Positions 19,028 through 27,905 are shown, counted from the first letter of the stretch. The stretch is DNA of 64,000 nt from Prevotella aff. ruminicola Tc2-24 (GCF_900110895.1 NZ_FOIQ01000001.1:712472-776471), one strand, 5' to 3'. Translations and numbers: made by a program. The notes: generated from the letters alone by a model not told the origin.

Positions 19028-19636
19028 TTACTTCCTTATGACTGTAACCTCACCGTTCTCACGCAGTCTGATGATACACGATGGTGTATGAGGCTTATGC
19101 TCCTGTCTACGACTCCAGCACACATAGTCGACAGCCTCCAGAATATGAGGATCGATATCACAGTAGTTCTGGGCAGCAGGTTCCCCACTGATGTTTGCCG
19201 AGGTCGACACGATAGCCTTTTGAAAACGATAGCAGAGTTCCTTTGAGAATGGCTCGTTAGTGATGCGGATACCCACGCTACCATCATCCGCAATCAGGTT
19301 CTCAGCCAGATTAATAGCTCCATCGAGCACCAGTGTCGTTGGCTTCGTCGACGGAGAAGCGTTCTTTGCCATTGGAGTATCATCCTTCAGACTGTCGATC
19401 AACTGCCACGCTACATCAGGTACATGTCTGAAATAGCGCTGCATACGAGCATCGCTGTCTACCAGACAGATCAGAGCCTTCGAATCGTCACGCTGTTTGA
19501 TCTCATAGACCCGCTTGACAGCTTCTGCATTCGTCGCATCACAACCAATGCCCCAGACTGTGTCTGTCGGATAGAGTATCACTCCACCCTTACGCATCGT
19601 CTCTACTGCTTTTTTGATATCTTCTTCTATCTTCAT
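19028..19636 (-). CDS. tsaC: L-threonylcarbamoyladenylate synthase (TsaC/YrdC family)
   Basis: Makes threonylcarbamoyl-AMP for the t6A37 modification of ANN-decoding tRNAs. Signatures are GGVILYPTDTVWGIGCDATN, KQRDDSKALICL and a late VSTSANISGEPAA. At 202 residues it is the short TsaC form without a Sua5 domain. Its ATG overlaps the prfC stop by one base (TAATG), indicating translational coupling. Confidence 0.92.
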   Translation of the reverse strand: MKIEEDIKKAVETMRKGGVILYPTDTVWGIGCDATNAEAVKRVYEIKQRDDSKALICLVDSDARMQRYFRHVPDVAWQLIDSLKDDTPMAKNASPSTKPTTLVLDGAINLAENLIADDGSVGIRITNEPFSKELCYRFQKAIVSTSANISGEPAAQNYCDIDPHILEAVDYVCWSRRQEHKPHTPSCIIRLRENGEVTVIRK

Positions 19637-21225
19637 TAGAATTCACTTGTGAAATGGAACTTAATATTTTTAAAGTCCTCCTGTGCCATAGAAAGCACAT
19701 ATCCAGAGTCAGCAAGGAACACATCACGTCCTTCCTTGTCCTTAGCCATATACTGGTACTTCCGTTTCTTGAAATTCTCCAGTTCCGCCTCGTCGTCGCT
19801 CTCGATCCAGCAAGCCTTATACAGGTGCACAGGTTCCCAACGACACTTGGCATTATACTCATTCTCTAGTCGGTACTGGATAACCTCGAACTGCAATTGT
19901 CCTACCGTTCCGATGATCTTTCGATTACTGAACTGGTTGACGAACAACTGTGCTACACCCTCGTCCATCAACTGGTCAATACCCTTCTGAAGCTGCTTGG
20001 CTTTCATCGGATCGTCGTTCTCGATATACTTGAACAGTTCCGGAGAGAAAGAGGGCAGACCGCGGAAATGTAACTGTTCTCCCTCCGTCAGTGTGTCACC
20101 GATCTTAAATATTCCACCAGTATCTGGGAGTCCTACGATATCTCCAGGCCAAGCCTCATCGACTGTCGATTTACGCTGCGCCATAAACTGCGTAGGCGAG
20201 GTGAAACGCATCGTCTTACCCTGTCTCACATGTAGATAAGGCTGGTTGCGGCGGAACTGTCCGCTACAGACCTTACAGAAAGCGATACACGAGCGATGGT
20301 TCGGGTCAATATTCGCGGTAATCTTGAAAATAAAGCCAGTAAATTTCGGTTCCTCAGGCTGCACATTACGTTCCTCGGCCTTTGTTGGCCGTGGACTCGG
20401 TGCAATTTCCACGAAGCAGTTCAGCAGTTCCTGCACACCGAAGTTGTTCAATGCCGATCCAAAGAATACAGGGGCAACCTCCGCCTCACGATATGACTCC
20501 ACATCGAATGTGGGGTATACCCCCTCTACCAGTTCCAAGTCCTCACGCAGTTTGGCTGCATTCTCCTCACCTACCCGTTCGTCCAACTCCACACTGTTGA
20601 TATCCACCTCAACCTTGTCAGTCACACGTTGCTTATCAGGTGTGAAGAGATCGAGTTTCTCTTCGTAGATATTATACACACCTTTGAACTTTGCGCCTTG
20701 ATTAATCGGCCAACTCAACGGTCGCACTTTAATCTCCAGCTCTTGCTCCAGCTCATCAAGTAAATCAAAGGGGTCACGTCCCTCACGGTCCATCTTATTG
20801 ATAAAGATGATGACAGGAGTCTTACGCATACGACAGACTGTCATCAACTTTCGAGTCTGCGTCTCCACACCCTTGGCACCGTCGACCACTATGATAGCCG
20901 AGTCAACGGCAGTCAGCGTGCGGAAGGTATCCTCCGCGAAGTCCTGGTGTCCAGGAGTGTCGAGAATATTCACCTTATATTCGATATCCGAGCCCTGAGG
21001 GGTATAATCGAACTCCATCACAGAGGTTGAAACCGAGATGCCACGCTGTTTTTCAATATCCATCCAGTCGCTAGTAGCCGTCTTCTTGATTTTGTTGTTC
21101 TTGACAGCTCCAGCCACTTGTATTTGTCCACCAAACAGCAGGAATTTCTCCGTCAGCGTTGTCTTACCTGCATCAGGGTGCGAGATAATCGCAAATGTCC
21201 TTCTTCTTCCTATTTCTTCACGCAT
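19636..21225 (-). CDS. prfC: Peptide chain release factor 3
   Basis: A GTPase that removes RF1/RF2 from the ribosome after termination. 529 residues. G1 is [19 protein letters not shown], switch/G2 includes [16 protein letters not shown]3 is [13 protein letters not shown]4 is [11 protein letters not shown]. These and the RF3-specific C-terminus distinguish it from EF-G (about 700 residues). It follows rfbD by 45 bases in the leftward operon. Confidence 0.96.
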   Translation of the reverse strand: MREEIGRRRTFAIISHPDAGKTTLTEKFLLFGGQIQVAGAVKNNKIKKTATSDWMDIEKQRGISVSTSVMEFDYTPQGSDIEYKVNILDTPGHQDFAEDTFRTLTAVDSAIIVVDGAKGVETQTRKLMTVCRMRKTPVIIFINKMDREGRDPFDLLDELEQELEIKVRPLSWPINQGAKFKGVYNIYEEKLDLFTPDKQRVTDKVEVDINSVELDERVGEENAAKLREDLELVEGVYPTFDVESYREAEVAPVFFGSALNNFGVQELLNCFVEIAPSPRPTKAEERNVQPEEPKFTGFIFKITANIDPNHRSCIAFCKVCSGQFRRNQPYLHVRQGKTMRFTSPTQFMAQRKSTVDEAWPGDIVGLPDTGGIFKIGDTLTEGEQLHFRGLPSFSPELFKYIENDDPMKAKQLQKGIDQLMDEGVAQLFVNQFSNRKIIGTVGQLQFEVIQYRLENEYNAKCRWEPVHLYKACWIESDDEAELENFKKRKYQYMAKDKEGRDVFLADSGYVLSMAQEDFKNIKFHFTSEF

Positions 21226-21270
21226 TTTTTCTTTTTATATATGTTCAGACGAGCAAGCTCGGAACTTGAT

Positions 21271-22131
21271 TCATAATTCTCTCGTTATATCTTTCATGCA
21301 GTCAGCAAGTGATTCTTCCCAATAAGGAATGCTGATGCCATAGGTCTCTTTGATCTTCGTCTTGTCAAGCACAGAGTAATGCGGTCGTCTGGCTGGTGTG
21401 GGATAATCGACTGTATGCAACGGCCGGACCTCACAGTCAGTAATGCCAGCTATACGATGTATCGCCTTCGCGAAGTCATACCAGGAAATCACGCCCTCAT
21501 TCGAGAAGTGATAGATGCCAGGCACAACTCCTTGATTGATAACAGCAAAGATAGCCACCGCCAGGTCGCGCGCATAGGTCGGTGTCCCGACCTGATCGAA
21601 GATCACGCCCAACTCCTGTCGCTCCTTGCCCAAACGAATCATCGTCTTTACAAAGTTATTGCCAAAAGCGGAATAGAGCCACGCCGTACGGATAATCATC
21701 GTTCGATGGCATGTTGCCATCACGGTTTGCTCTCCTTCCAACTTCGTGGTGCCATAGATGCTGTCAGGACATGTCGGATCAGTCTCCACATAAGGCTGAT
21801 GACCTGTGCCATCAAACACATAATCGGTAGATATCTGTATCATCCATCCACCGCGTCGCTCCACCGCTGCAGCCAAAAAACCTGGAGCGGTCGCATTCAA
21901 CATACGACAAATGGAAGGATTCTCCTCGGCCTTATCGACAGCAGTATAGGCAGCACAGTTAACGATACCATCTATCTCATGCTCGTCAACATAACGTTCA
22001 ATTGCCACCTCGTCTGTAATATCGAGATCTTCAACATCCGTATTAAAATAGAGGTGCTGGGGGTTCTTTTCCTCCAGCAGCTGCATTTCGTTTCCCAGTT
22101 GGCCTTTACAGCCCGTCACCAGTATCTTCAT
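21271..22131 (-). CDS. rfbD: dTDP-4-dehydrorhamnose reductase
   Basis: Last step of dTDP-L-rhamnose synthesis, an NADPH-dependent reductase of the SDR fold. It has the dinucleotide-binding GCKGQLGNEMQ at the N-terminus, STDYVFDGTG, the catalytic YGTTKLEGE (Tyr and Lys), and TAWLYSAFGNNFVKTM. 286 residues. It sits in an otherwise housekeeping operon, between the DUF4924 gene and prfC, separate from rfbA. Confidence 0.95.
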   Translation of the reverse strand: MKILVTGCKGQLGNEMQLLEEKNPQHLYFNTDVEDLDITDEVAIERYVDEHEIDGIVNCAAYTAVDKAEENPSICRMLNATAPGFLAAAVERRGGWMIQISTDYVFDGTGHQPYVETDPTCPDSIYGTTKLEGEQTVMATCHRTMIIRTAWLYSAFGNNFVKTMIRLGKERQELGVIFDQVGTPTYARDLAVAIFAVINQGVVPGIYHFSNEGVISWYDFAKAIHRIAGITDCEVRPLHTVDYPTPARRPHYSVLDKTKIKETYGISIPYWEESLADCMKDITREL

Positions 22132-22133
22132 GT

Positions 22134-22679
22134 CTATTCGAACTTCAGTCCTTCCTCTTTGTCCTTCTTGTAATAGTCAGAGAGCATGCCCACGAATGTC
22201 GATATTTCCTTCACTGCATGTAGTGTGTCGGGCGAGATATCCTTCTTCTGCAGACGTAGCATCATCACACCGTATAATGAATTTAGACAGGTCTCTATTT
22301 CATTTTCCTCCTTGTCGGCCCCGCGATTGCGCAACTCGACAATAAACGGTAGGACCTTATAATATGCAGTATTATAAAATGGAAACTTCGTCGACTGTAG
22401 CAGTTGGTTATGCAAGTCTGTCAGCATCTGCATTGTCACCTTGTTGATCTGCAGATGACCTTTCTCACGGCAACCTTCCTGATTCATCATCCTAATTAAG
22501 TTTCCAAACCAGTCGGTCTCCTCCTCCTTCTGCTCGTCACTATAGTCGAAACGAGCCACATACTCATCACGAACCCTGCGCAATGAACAGTCAAATGCAC
22601 GTATCGTATCCTCAATCTGCCACATATACAACAGATATTCGGCAATATTCTTTTTCCTCAGTTCCTGTGCAATAAACAC
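22134..22679 (-). CDS. DUF4924-type conserved Bacteroidetes protein
   Basis: 181 residues, all-helical in appearance, no signal peptide. It begins MFIAQELRKKNIAEYLLYMW and ends with SDYYKKDKEEG. I recognise the N-terminal pattern as the Bacteroidetes DUF4924 family, whose function is unknown. It starts 26 bases after the LysE-type gene and stops 2 bases before rfbD, firmly inside the operon. Confidence 0.75.
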   Translation of the reverse strand: MFIAQELRKKNIAEYLLYMWQIEDTIRAFDCSLRRVRDEYVARFDYSDEQKEEETDWFGNLIRMMNQEGCREKGHLQINKVTMQMLTDLHNQLLQSTKFPFYNTAYYKVLPFIVELRNRGADKEENEIETCLNSLYGVMMLRLQKKDISPDTLHAVKEISTFVGMLSDYYKKDKEEGLKFE

Positions 22680-22705
22680 TTTTTTCTTTTTTACTTTATT
22701 ATTTC

Positions 22706-23371
22706 TTAAAAGAATCTCACAAGATTCGTGGTCGTACCAAGCAGCATGATAACACTTCCGATAATCACAGCCACGCCAATAACTTGGTTGATGATCTTGA
22801 TGCCATTGGTATCAAACTTAGTACGAATCTTATCTACCAACCACGTCAGGCCCCACCACCAAAGGAGGGCACCACACACGATACTGGCAAACCCCACGAG
22901 CATCTCGAACGGATGATTCGGCAGCACAAACGCAAACTGTGCATACATCGCCAAAAAGAGGAAGATAATCAGTGGATTAGAGAACGTGACGAGGAAGGCA
23001 GTCCATGTATTATACCAGAGCGTACCCTTCTGTTGTCCCGACTGGTGCATCTTCCGCGTCGGATCAGTGCGATAGGTATAGATACCGAAGCAGAGTAGCA
23101 TCACACTTCCCACGATCTGTAGGTAGAAACGATTCTGATCGTTATTGATCAGATCCATGACAAACGACATGCCGAATCCTGCGAAGGCGGCATAGATGAT
23201 ATCACTGGCTGCGGCTCCCACCCCAGTGGCAAGACCAAACCAGCGTCCTTTATTCAGCGTACGCTGTACGCAAAGGATACCTACAGGACCCATCGGGGCA
23301 GAGGCAATCACGCCAATCATCATCCCCTTGAAAATAAAGTCCAATATGTTAATTGGTACATGAAACGGCAT
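22706..23371 (-). CDS. LysE-family amino-acid exporter
   Basis: A six-helix inner-membrane translocator. It has the family signature ASAPMGPVGILCVQRTLNKG near the N-terminus and hydrophobic segments throughout 221 residues. I chose the ATG at 23371 because the -7 box TATCTTTG lies only 9 bases upstream; an earlier ATG at 23410 would precede the promoter. Members export lysine, arginine, threonine or homoserine lactones; the substrate here is unknown. First gene of a probable nine-gene leftward operon. Confidence 0.85.
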   Translation of the reverse strand: MPFHVPINILDFIFKGMMIGVIASAPMGPVGILCVQRTLNKGRWFGLATGVGAAASDIIYAAFAGFGMSFVMDLINNDQNRFYLQIVGSVMLLCFGIYTYRTDPTRKMHQSGQQKGTLWYNTWTAFLVTFSNPLIIFLFLAMYAQFAFVLPNHPFEMLVGFASIVCGALLWWWGLTWLVDKIRTKFDTNGIKIINQVIGVAVIIGSVIMLLGTTTNLVRFF

Positions 23372-23379
23372 AACGAGTG

Positions 23380-23411
23380 CAAAGATACAAAGAAATGCCC
23401 GAAAAAACAAA
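23380..23411 (-). promoter_or_regulatory. Strong promoter of the lysE-DUF4924-rfbD-prfC-tsaC-clc-fmt-rpe operon
   Basis: On the minus strand, TTTG (complement of 23408-23411) and TATCTTTG (complement of 23380-23387) are 20 bases apart, an ideal match. Transcription would start only a few bases before the ATG, giving a very short leader. Confidence 0.75.
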
Positions 23412-23519
23412 TTTCATGGTTAATTTCCGTAAAATATCACAGAGTTTGACAGATTTTACGTAACTTTGCGATAGAAATCGTGAAGAGACAATCAATAAAC
23501 AATAAAACTTAAAATACAT

Positions 23520-24506
23520 ATGAATGATCAAACTGTTATGAAGCCGTATGTCATCGGCTTAGACCTGGGAGGCACAAACTCTGTATTCGGTATTGTAGAC
23601 GCGCGTGGAGATATCAAGGCGACCACAGCCATCAAGACGGGCAGCTACGAGAAGGTGGAAGAATATGTTGACGCCTGCGTAGATGTGCTGCAGGTGATTA
23701 TAGACCAGGTTGGCGGCATCGAGAAGATTAAGGCGATGGGTATCGGCGCTCCTAATGGCAATTTCTATAACGGTACTATCGAGTTCGCCCCCAACCTACC
23801 TTGGGCTCACGACGGTGTAGTGCCCTTGGCCAAGATGTTCAGCGAACGATTGAATGGAATCCCTGTAGCATTGACCAATGACGCAAATGCTGCCGCCATC
23901 GGCGAGATGGTATACGGTGTGGCTCGTGGCATGAAGAACTTTATCGTGATTACCCTCGGAACAGGTGTAGGATCAGGTATTGTGGTCAACGGCCAACTGC
24001 TCTATGGTCACGACGGCTTTGCTGGTGAGTTGGGGCATGTAACGATGGTACGCGGCGAGGAAGGTCGCATGTGTGGCTGTGGCCGTAAGGGTTGTCTGGA
24101 ATGCTACTGCTCCGCTACAGGTGTGGCTCGCACGGCTCGTGAGTTATTATCGAAGACAGAGCGCCCCAGTCTACTCCGCGAACTTGATCCAGAGAAGATT
24201 ACCTCTCTCGATGTAAGTATTGCTGCTGGCAAGGGCGACGAACTGGCCAAGGAAATCTATGACTTCACGGGTCATATGCTTGGTGAGGCCTGTGCCGATT
24301 TCGCTGCTTTCTCATCACCAGAGGCTTTCATCTTCTTTGGAGGTATGGTGAAGGCAGGTGAACTCATCATGAAACCTATCCGGGAGGCATATAACGAGCA
24401 TGTGCTGAAGATATTTAAGAACAAGGCACAGTTCCTCGTGAGTGGCCTAGACGGTGCCAGCGCTGCTGTGCTTGGTGCTTCCGCCATTGGTTGGGAAATC
24501 CAATAG
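23520..24506 (+). CDS. ROK-family glucokinase
   Basis: Phosphorylates glucose, or possibly another hexose or N-acetylhexosamine, with ATP. It has phosphate-binding IGLDLGGTNSVFGIV, the region FAPNLPWAHDG, NDANAAAIGE, VITLGTGVGSGI, and the ROK zinc signature CGCGRKGCLECY. 328 residues is typical. The start at 23520 is used; a second ATG at 23538 is also possible. A TAACTTTG element lies about 50 bases upstream. It is monocistronic, ending at a hairpin inside the convergent thioesterase gene. Confidence 0.92.
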   Translation: MNDQTVMKPYVIGLDLGGTNSVFGIVDARGDIKATTAIKTGSYEKVEEYVDACVDVLQVIIDQVGGIEKIKAMGIGAPNGNFYNGTIEFAPNLPWAHDGVVPLAKMFSERLNGIPVALTNDANAAAIGEMVYGVARGMKNFIVITLGTGVGSGIVVNGQLLYGHDGFAGELGHVTMVRGEEGRMCGCGRKGCLECYCSATGVARTARELLSKTERPSLLRELDPEKITSLDVSIAAGKGDELAKEIYDFTGHMLGEACADFAAFSSPEAFIFFGGMVKAGELIMKPIREAYNEHVLKIFKNKAQFLVSGLDGASAAVLGASAIGWEIQ

Positions 24507-24528
24507 GAATCATCTGGACATTCCGATA

Positions 24529-24948
24529 TTACTTCAGGCCGTCGACATTCAAGTCGACGGCTTTTCTGTAGGCTAATCCCGTAAGTACGCAACAGAGATC
24601 ACCGTTTTGGTTTGTGACGCGTACCTCAACATAGGGAATCTTATGATGGTTGAAGATCTCCGTGGCCTCAGCAATGAGCGTATCACCCTCCTTGGCACTT
24701 TTCAGGAACACGATATGATTCTCTATACCGAAGGTCATCGCGCCCCGACTGTTCATAACAGCGGCAAGTGCAATATCAGCCAATGTAAAATATGCTCCCC
24801 CCTGACAAACACCTCCTGCGTTCAGATGATGTGATGTCACGATGAGTTCCGCACAAGCATACCCTTCACGAACCTCTTTTAATATACAGCCGTTGTCCGC
24901 TGCGAAACGGTCACCCTGTACCAAAAAATCTTTTAAAGTCATCGTCAA
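24529..24948 (-). CDS. Hotdog-fold acyl-CoA thioesterase (PaaI-like)
   Basis: 139 residues with the hotdog pattern: HHLNAGGVCQGGAYFTLADI (the HGG-type active-site loop and following helix), then IVFLKSAKEGDTLIAEA and VEVRVTNQNGDLCC. PaaI-type enzymes hydrolyse acyl- or aryl-CoA esters in the cytosol. The substrate is unknown. A minus-strand TAATTTTG box lies upstream. The last codons overlap a terminator hairpin serving the convergent glucokinase gene. Confidence 0.85.
   Translation of the reverse strand: MTMTLKDFLVQGDRFAADNGCILKEVREGYACAELIVTSHHLNAGGVCQGGAYFTLADIALAAVMNSRGAMTFGIENHIVFLKSAKEGDTLIAEATEIFNHHKIPYVEVRVTNQNGDLCCVLTGLAYRKAVDLNVDGLK
24538..24565 (+). terminator. Intrinsic terminator of the glucokinase gene, inside the thioesterase coding end
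   Basis: Perfect 9-bp stem GCCGTCGAC (24538-24546) with GTCGACGGC (24553-24561), a 6-base loop and TTTT (24562-24565) on the plus strand. It lies within the last 12 codons of the convergent thioesterase gene. Confidence 0.75.
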
Positions 24949-25010
24949 CTAAGAATTTGTCGGCAAAATTAAGCTATTTCTTTCATTTTATTAAAAAAAA
25001 CGCAGAAAAG

Positions 25011-25042
25011 TTTGCACAGAAACAGAAATATATATACCTTTG
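25011..25042 (+). promoter_or_regulatory. trp operon promoter
   Basis: TTTG at 25011-25014 and TACCTTTG at 25035-25042 are exactly 20 bases apart. The leader-peptide ATG follows 24 bases later. Confidence 0.85.
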
Positions 25043-25066
25043 CAGCCAGAAAAAAGAAATTCTGAA

Positions 25067-25129
25067 ATGAAAATGATGAATAACTATTGGTGGTGGCAGA
25101 GCTCGAGATCAAAAACGTCGCGAGGCTGA
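25067..25129 (+). CDS. trpL: trp operon leader peptide
   Basis: A 20-residue frame, MKMMNNYWWWQSSRSKTSRG, with three consecutive Trp codons at 25088-25096 and a TGA stop at 25127-25129. It lies between the trp promoter and an intrinsic terminator 35 bases after the stop. Ribosome stalling at the Trp codons when charged tRNA-Trp is scarce is the expected sensor of a transcription attenuator. The peptide itself probably has no function. Confidence 0.9.
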   Translation: MKMMNNYWWWQSSRSKTSRG

Positions 25130-25192
25130 TAGCCGTATATGTTATTCAACCACAGATACAAAGGGCTCGTCGCGACAGCGGCGAGCTTTTTT
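25100..25192 (+). promoter_or_regulatory. trp attenuator (pause hairpin, antiterminator and terminator)
   Basis: The terminator stem GCTCGTCGC (25165-25173) with GCGGCGAGC (25178-25186), loop GACA, is followed by T at 25187-25192. The alternative pairing GTCGCGA (25117-25123) with TCGCGAC (25170-25176) would consume the left terminator arm and so form an antiterminator. AGCTCG (25100-25105) can pair with CGAGGCT (25121-25127) with one bulge as the pause hairpin. A ribosome stalled on the Trp codons leaves 25117-25123 free; one reaching the stop codon masks it. A structured class named Bacteroid-trp RNA has, as I recall, been described in this phylum. Confidence 0.85.
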
Positions 25193-25220
25193 AATGTCAA
25201 TCACAAAAACAACCAAATAT

Positions 25221-26429
25221 ATGAAAGAGAATTATCTTGTAGATGAGAAAGGGTTTTACGGAGAGTTCGGTGGTGCCTATGTGCCAGAGATTCTCTACAA
25301 GTGCGTACACGACCTACAGGAGGCCTATCGCCCCATCATCGAGTCAGAGGAGTTCAAGAAAGAGTACCACGCCCTGTTAAAAGACTATGTGGGGCGTCCC
25401 TCACCACTCTACTATGCCAAGCGAATGAGTGAGAAATATGGCTGTAAACTCTATCTGAAGCGTGAAGACCTGAACCATACTGGTGCGCACAAGATCAACA
25501 ACACCATCGGACAGATATTATTGGCTAAAAAGATGGGGAAGACGCGTATTATCGCAGAGACAGGTGCTGGACAGCACGGTGTAGCCACAGCAACCGTCTG
25601 TGCGCTGATGAATATGAAGTGCGAAGTGTTCATGGGCGCGACAGACGTGGAACGGCAACACACAAATGTGGAACGCATGAAGATGCTGGGAGCCGAGGTT
25701 CATCCCGTCCGCACTGGTAACATGACACTCTCTGATGCTTGTAGCGCTGCCATCCGCGACTGGTGTTGTCATCCTGCCGATACCTTTTATATCGTGGGTT
25801 CGACTATGGGACCACACCCATACCCCGACCTTGTGGCACAGATGCAGAGCGTCATCTCCGAAGAGATCAAATGGCAGTTGGAAGAGAAAGAAGGTCGTGA
25901 CTATCCCGACTATCTCATCGCCTGCATCGGTGGCGGCAGTAATGCCGCTGGCACAATTTACCACTATGTCGACGACGAGCGTGTGAAGATTGTACTAGCA
26001 GAGGCGGGCGGACACGGTTGGCAGACAGACCACACGGCTGCTACCATCCACAAGGGGGTAACAGGTATCCTGCATGGTGCGAAGATGCTTGTCATGCAGG
26101 ATGAGGATGGTCAAATACAGGAGGCCTTTACAATCTCGGCCGGCCTCGACTACCCCGGCGTTGGTCCCATGCATTGTAACATGGCGAAGAAAGGCCGTAC
26201 GAAAGTGCTCAGCATCAACGACGACGAGGCTGTCTACGGTGGCTATGAACTGACTCGCATGGAGGGTATCATACCTGCCATCGAAAGTGCACACGCCATC
26301 GCAGCCCTGAAGAAACTGACTTTCAAGCCCGACGATCTGGTCGTGCTTACTGTCAGCGGGCGTGGCGACAAGGATGTACAGACCTACCTCAGCAACAAGG
26401 CTATGGCGAAAGAATACGGCAATTTCTAA
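25221..26429 (+). CDS. trpB: Tryptophan synthase beta chain
   Basis: The PLP enzyme joining indole and serine. It begins MKENYLVDEKGFYGEFGGAY, with the PLP lysine in LNHTGAHKINNTIGQ, the phosphate loop CIGGGSNAAG and the C-terminal VLTVSGRGDKD. I chose the ATG at 25221 (402 residues). The in-frame ATG at 25194 lies 2 bases after the attenuator U-run and adds nine non-conserved residues. First gene of the operon; in many other bacteria trpB is next to trpA, here trpA is last. Confidence 0.95.
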   Translation: MKENYLVDEKGFYGEFGGAYVPEILYKCVHDLQEAYRPIIESEEFKKEYHALLKDYVGRPSPLYYAKRMSEKYGCKLYLKREDLNHTGAHKINNTIGQILLAKKMGKTRIIAETGAGQHGVATATVCALMNMKCEVFMGATDVERQHTNVERMKMLGAEVHPVRTGNMTLSDACSAAIRDWCCHPADTFYIVGSTMGPHPYPDLVAQMQSVISEEIKWQLEEKEGRDYPDYLIACIGGGSNAAGTIYHYVDDERVKIVLAEAGGHGWQTDHTAATIHKGVTGILHGAKMLVMQDEDGQIQEAFTISAGLDYPGVGPMHCNMAKKGRTKVLSINDDEAVYGGYELTRMEGIIPAIESAHAIAALKKLTFKPDDLVVLTVSGRGDKDVQTYLSNKAMAKEYGNF

Positions 26430-26483
26430 TGAATAAAGAATCATTCAACAGAAGAAACTGAGATACTAAGAAAAAAGACGACT

Positions 26484-27905
26484 ATGAGTACTTTTCATTA
26501 TACCACAACATCGAAGACCATCCTTGCGGATCTCTATACCCCAGTAGGTGTGTATATGCGACTCCGCGACATCTACCCCCAGAGTGCCCTGATGGAGAGC
26601 TCCGACTACCACGACTCCAACAACTCCCGCTCGTTTATCGGCATCAACCCGATAGCTAGTGTCGCCATCGGTCATGGAGAGTCGACCATCACCTTCCCCG
26701 ACGGACATACCGAGCAACACCACGTAGATGCAGAATACCGCTCTGACAAAGCCATCCACGCACTCATTGACACCATCCACGTAGAGGGAGATCATGCCAA
26801 CATCTGCGGGCTCTATGGCTACACTTCATTCAATGCCGTACGCTATTTTGAGAACATCGCCGTAAAAGACGAGACCCAGCAGAAGAACGATGCCCCCGAC
26901 ATGCTATATATTCTCTACAAGGATATCATCGTGTTCGATCACTTCAACAACCAGCTTACTATCGTCACGTTGGGCGATGAGCAGGAACTCGACACCATTT
27001 ACAAACAAATGAACAAGACCAACGTACAAGCCTATGAATTCCACCCCATAGGTGAGACCACCTCGCCACTAACCGACGAAGAGCACAAGGCCAATATCCG
27101 CAAGGGCATCAAACATTGTCTACGAGGCGATGTTTTCCAAATTGTACTCTCACGACGATTCATTCAAAGGTACGAGGGCGACGATTTCAAGCTCTACCGA
27201 GCTCTGCGCAGTATTAACCCTTCACCTTATTTATTCTATTTCGACTTTGGCGGCTTCCGCATCTTCGGCTCTTCGCCCGAGACCCACTGTCGCATCGAGA
27301 AATGTTCAATGAGCAATGATCAATGTTCAATGTACAAAGCCTACATCGACCCCATCGCTGGTACAACGAAGCGTACAGGTGACGCAGAGGCCGACCGTCA
27401 AGGAGCTGAGTTTCTGCGTAACGACCCAAAGGAAAATGCCGAACACGTCATGCTAGTCGACCTGGCCCGCAACGACCTCTCAAGAAACTGCCACGACGTA
27501 AAGGTTGACTTTTACAAGGATCTGCAGTACTACTCTCATGTTATTCATCTCGTGAGTCGTGTCAGCGGTGAACTCGACAAGGGCGCCGATCCTATCAAAG
27601 CTTTCATCGACACCTTCCCTGCCGGCACGCTCTCTGGCGCACCTAAGGTGCGCGCTATGCAACTTATCTCAGAATACGAGCCACACAACCGTGGTGCCTA
27701 TGGTGGCTGCATCGGATACATCGGATTGGATGGTTCTCTGAACCAAGCCATCACCATCCGCACGTTCGTATCACGCAACGGAGAACTATGGTTCCAAGCT
27801 GGCGGTGGCATCGTGGCCAAAAGCAACGAAGAATACGAGCTACAAGAGGTTAACAATAAACTAGGAGCATTAAGGAATGCGATTATTAAAGCAGAAAACC
27901 TTTAA
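26484..27905 (+). CDS. trpE: Anthranilate synthase component I
   Basis: Makes anthranilate from chorismate with TrpG. 473 residues. The N-terminal regulatory site SALMESSDYHDS fits the Trp feedback motif. Catalytic motifs are IAGTTKRTGDAEAD, ENAEHVMLVDLARNDLSR, FPAGTLSGAPKVRAM, GGCIGYIGLDGS and AGGGIVAKSNEEYE. Between HCRIE and YIDPIAGT the chain carries about ten extra residues (KCSMSNDQCSMY region) coded by five tandem heptamers at 27302-27336. This is a surface-loop position, so activity may survive. Confidence 0.95.
   Translation: MSTFHYTTTSKTILADLYTPVGVYMRLRDIYPQSALMESSDYHDSNNSRSFIGINPIASVAIGHGESTITFPDGHTEQHHVDAEYRSDKAIHALIDTIHVEGDHANICGLYGYTSFNAVRYFENIAVKDETQQKNDAPDMLYILYKDIIVFDHFNNQLTIVTLGDEQELDTIYKQMNKTNVQAYEFHPIGETTSPLTDEEHKANIRKGIKHCLRGDVFQIVLSRRFIQRYEGDDFKLYRALRSINPSPYLFYFDFGGFRIFGSSPETHCRIEKCSMSNDQCSMYKAYIDPIAGTTKRTGDAEADRQGAEFLRNDPKENAEHVMLVDLARNDLSRNCHDVKVDFYKDLQYYSHVIHLVSRVSGELDKGADPIKAFIDTFPAGTLSGAPKVRAMQLISEYEPHNRGAYGGCIGYIGLDGSLNQAITIRTFVSRNGELWFQAGGGIVAKSNEEYELQEVNNKLGALRNAIIKAENL
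27302..27336 (+). repeat. Five tandem ATGNNCA heptamers inside trpE
   Basis: ATGTTCA, ATGAGCA, ATGATCA, ATGTTCA and ATGTACA run head to tail over 35 bases. The same heptamer family forms intergenic tracts in many Bacteroidales, so this looks like a repeat tract captured in frame by a coding gene. Confidence 0.85.

Noticed and set aside
21379..22173. A 264-codon plus-strand open frame opposite rfbD
   Set aside because: It covers rfbD on the other strand and shows His/Arg/Cys-rich composition typical of antisense frames.
24949..25066. tRNA gene or riboswitch between the thioesterase gene and the trp leader
   Set aside because: No cloverleaf, and the region is accounted for by two divergent promoters.
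25194..25220. trpB start at the first ATG after the attenuator (25194)
   Set aside because: The nine extra residues are not conserved and the ATG lies 2 bases after the terminator U-run. The start at 25221 matches the family N-terminus.
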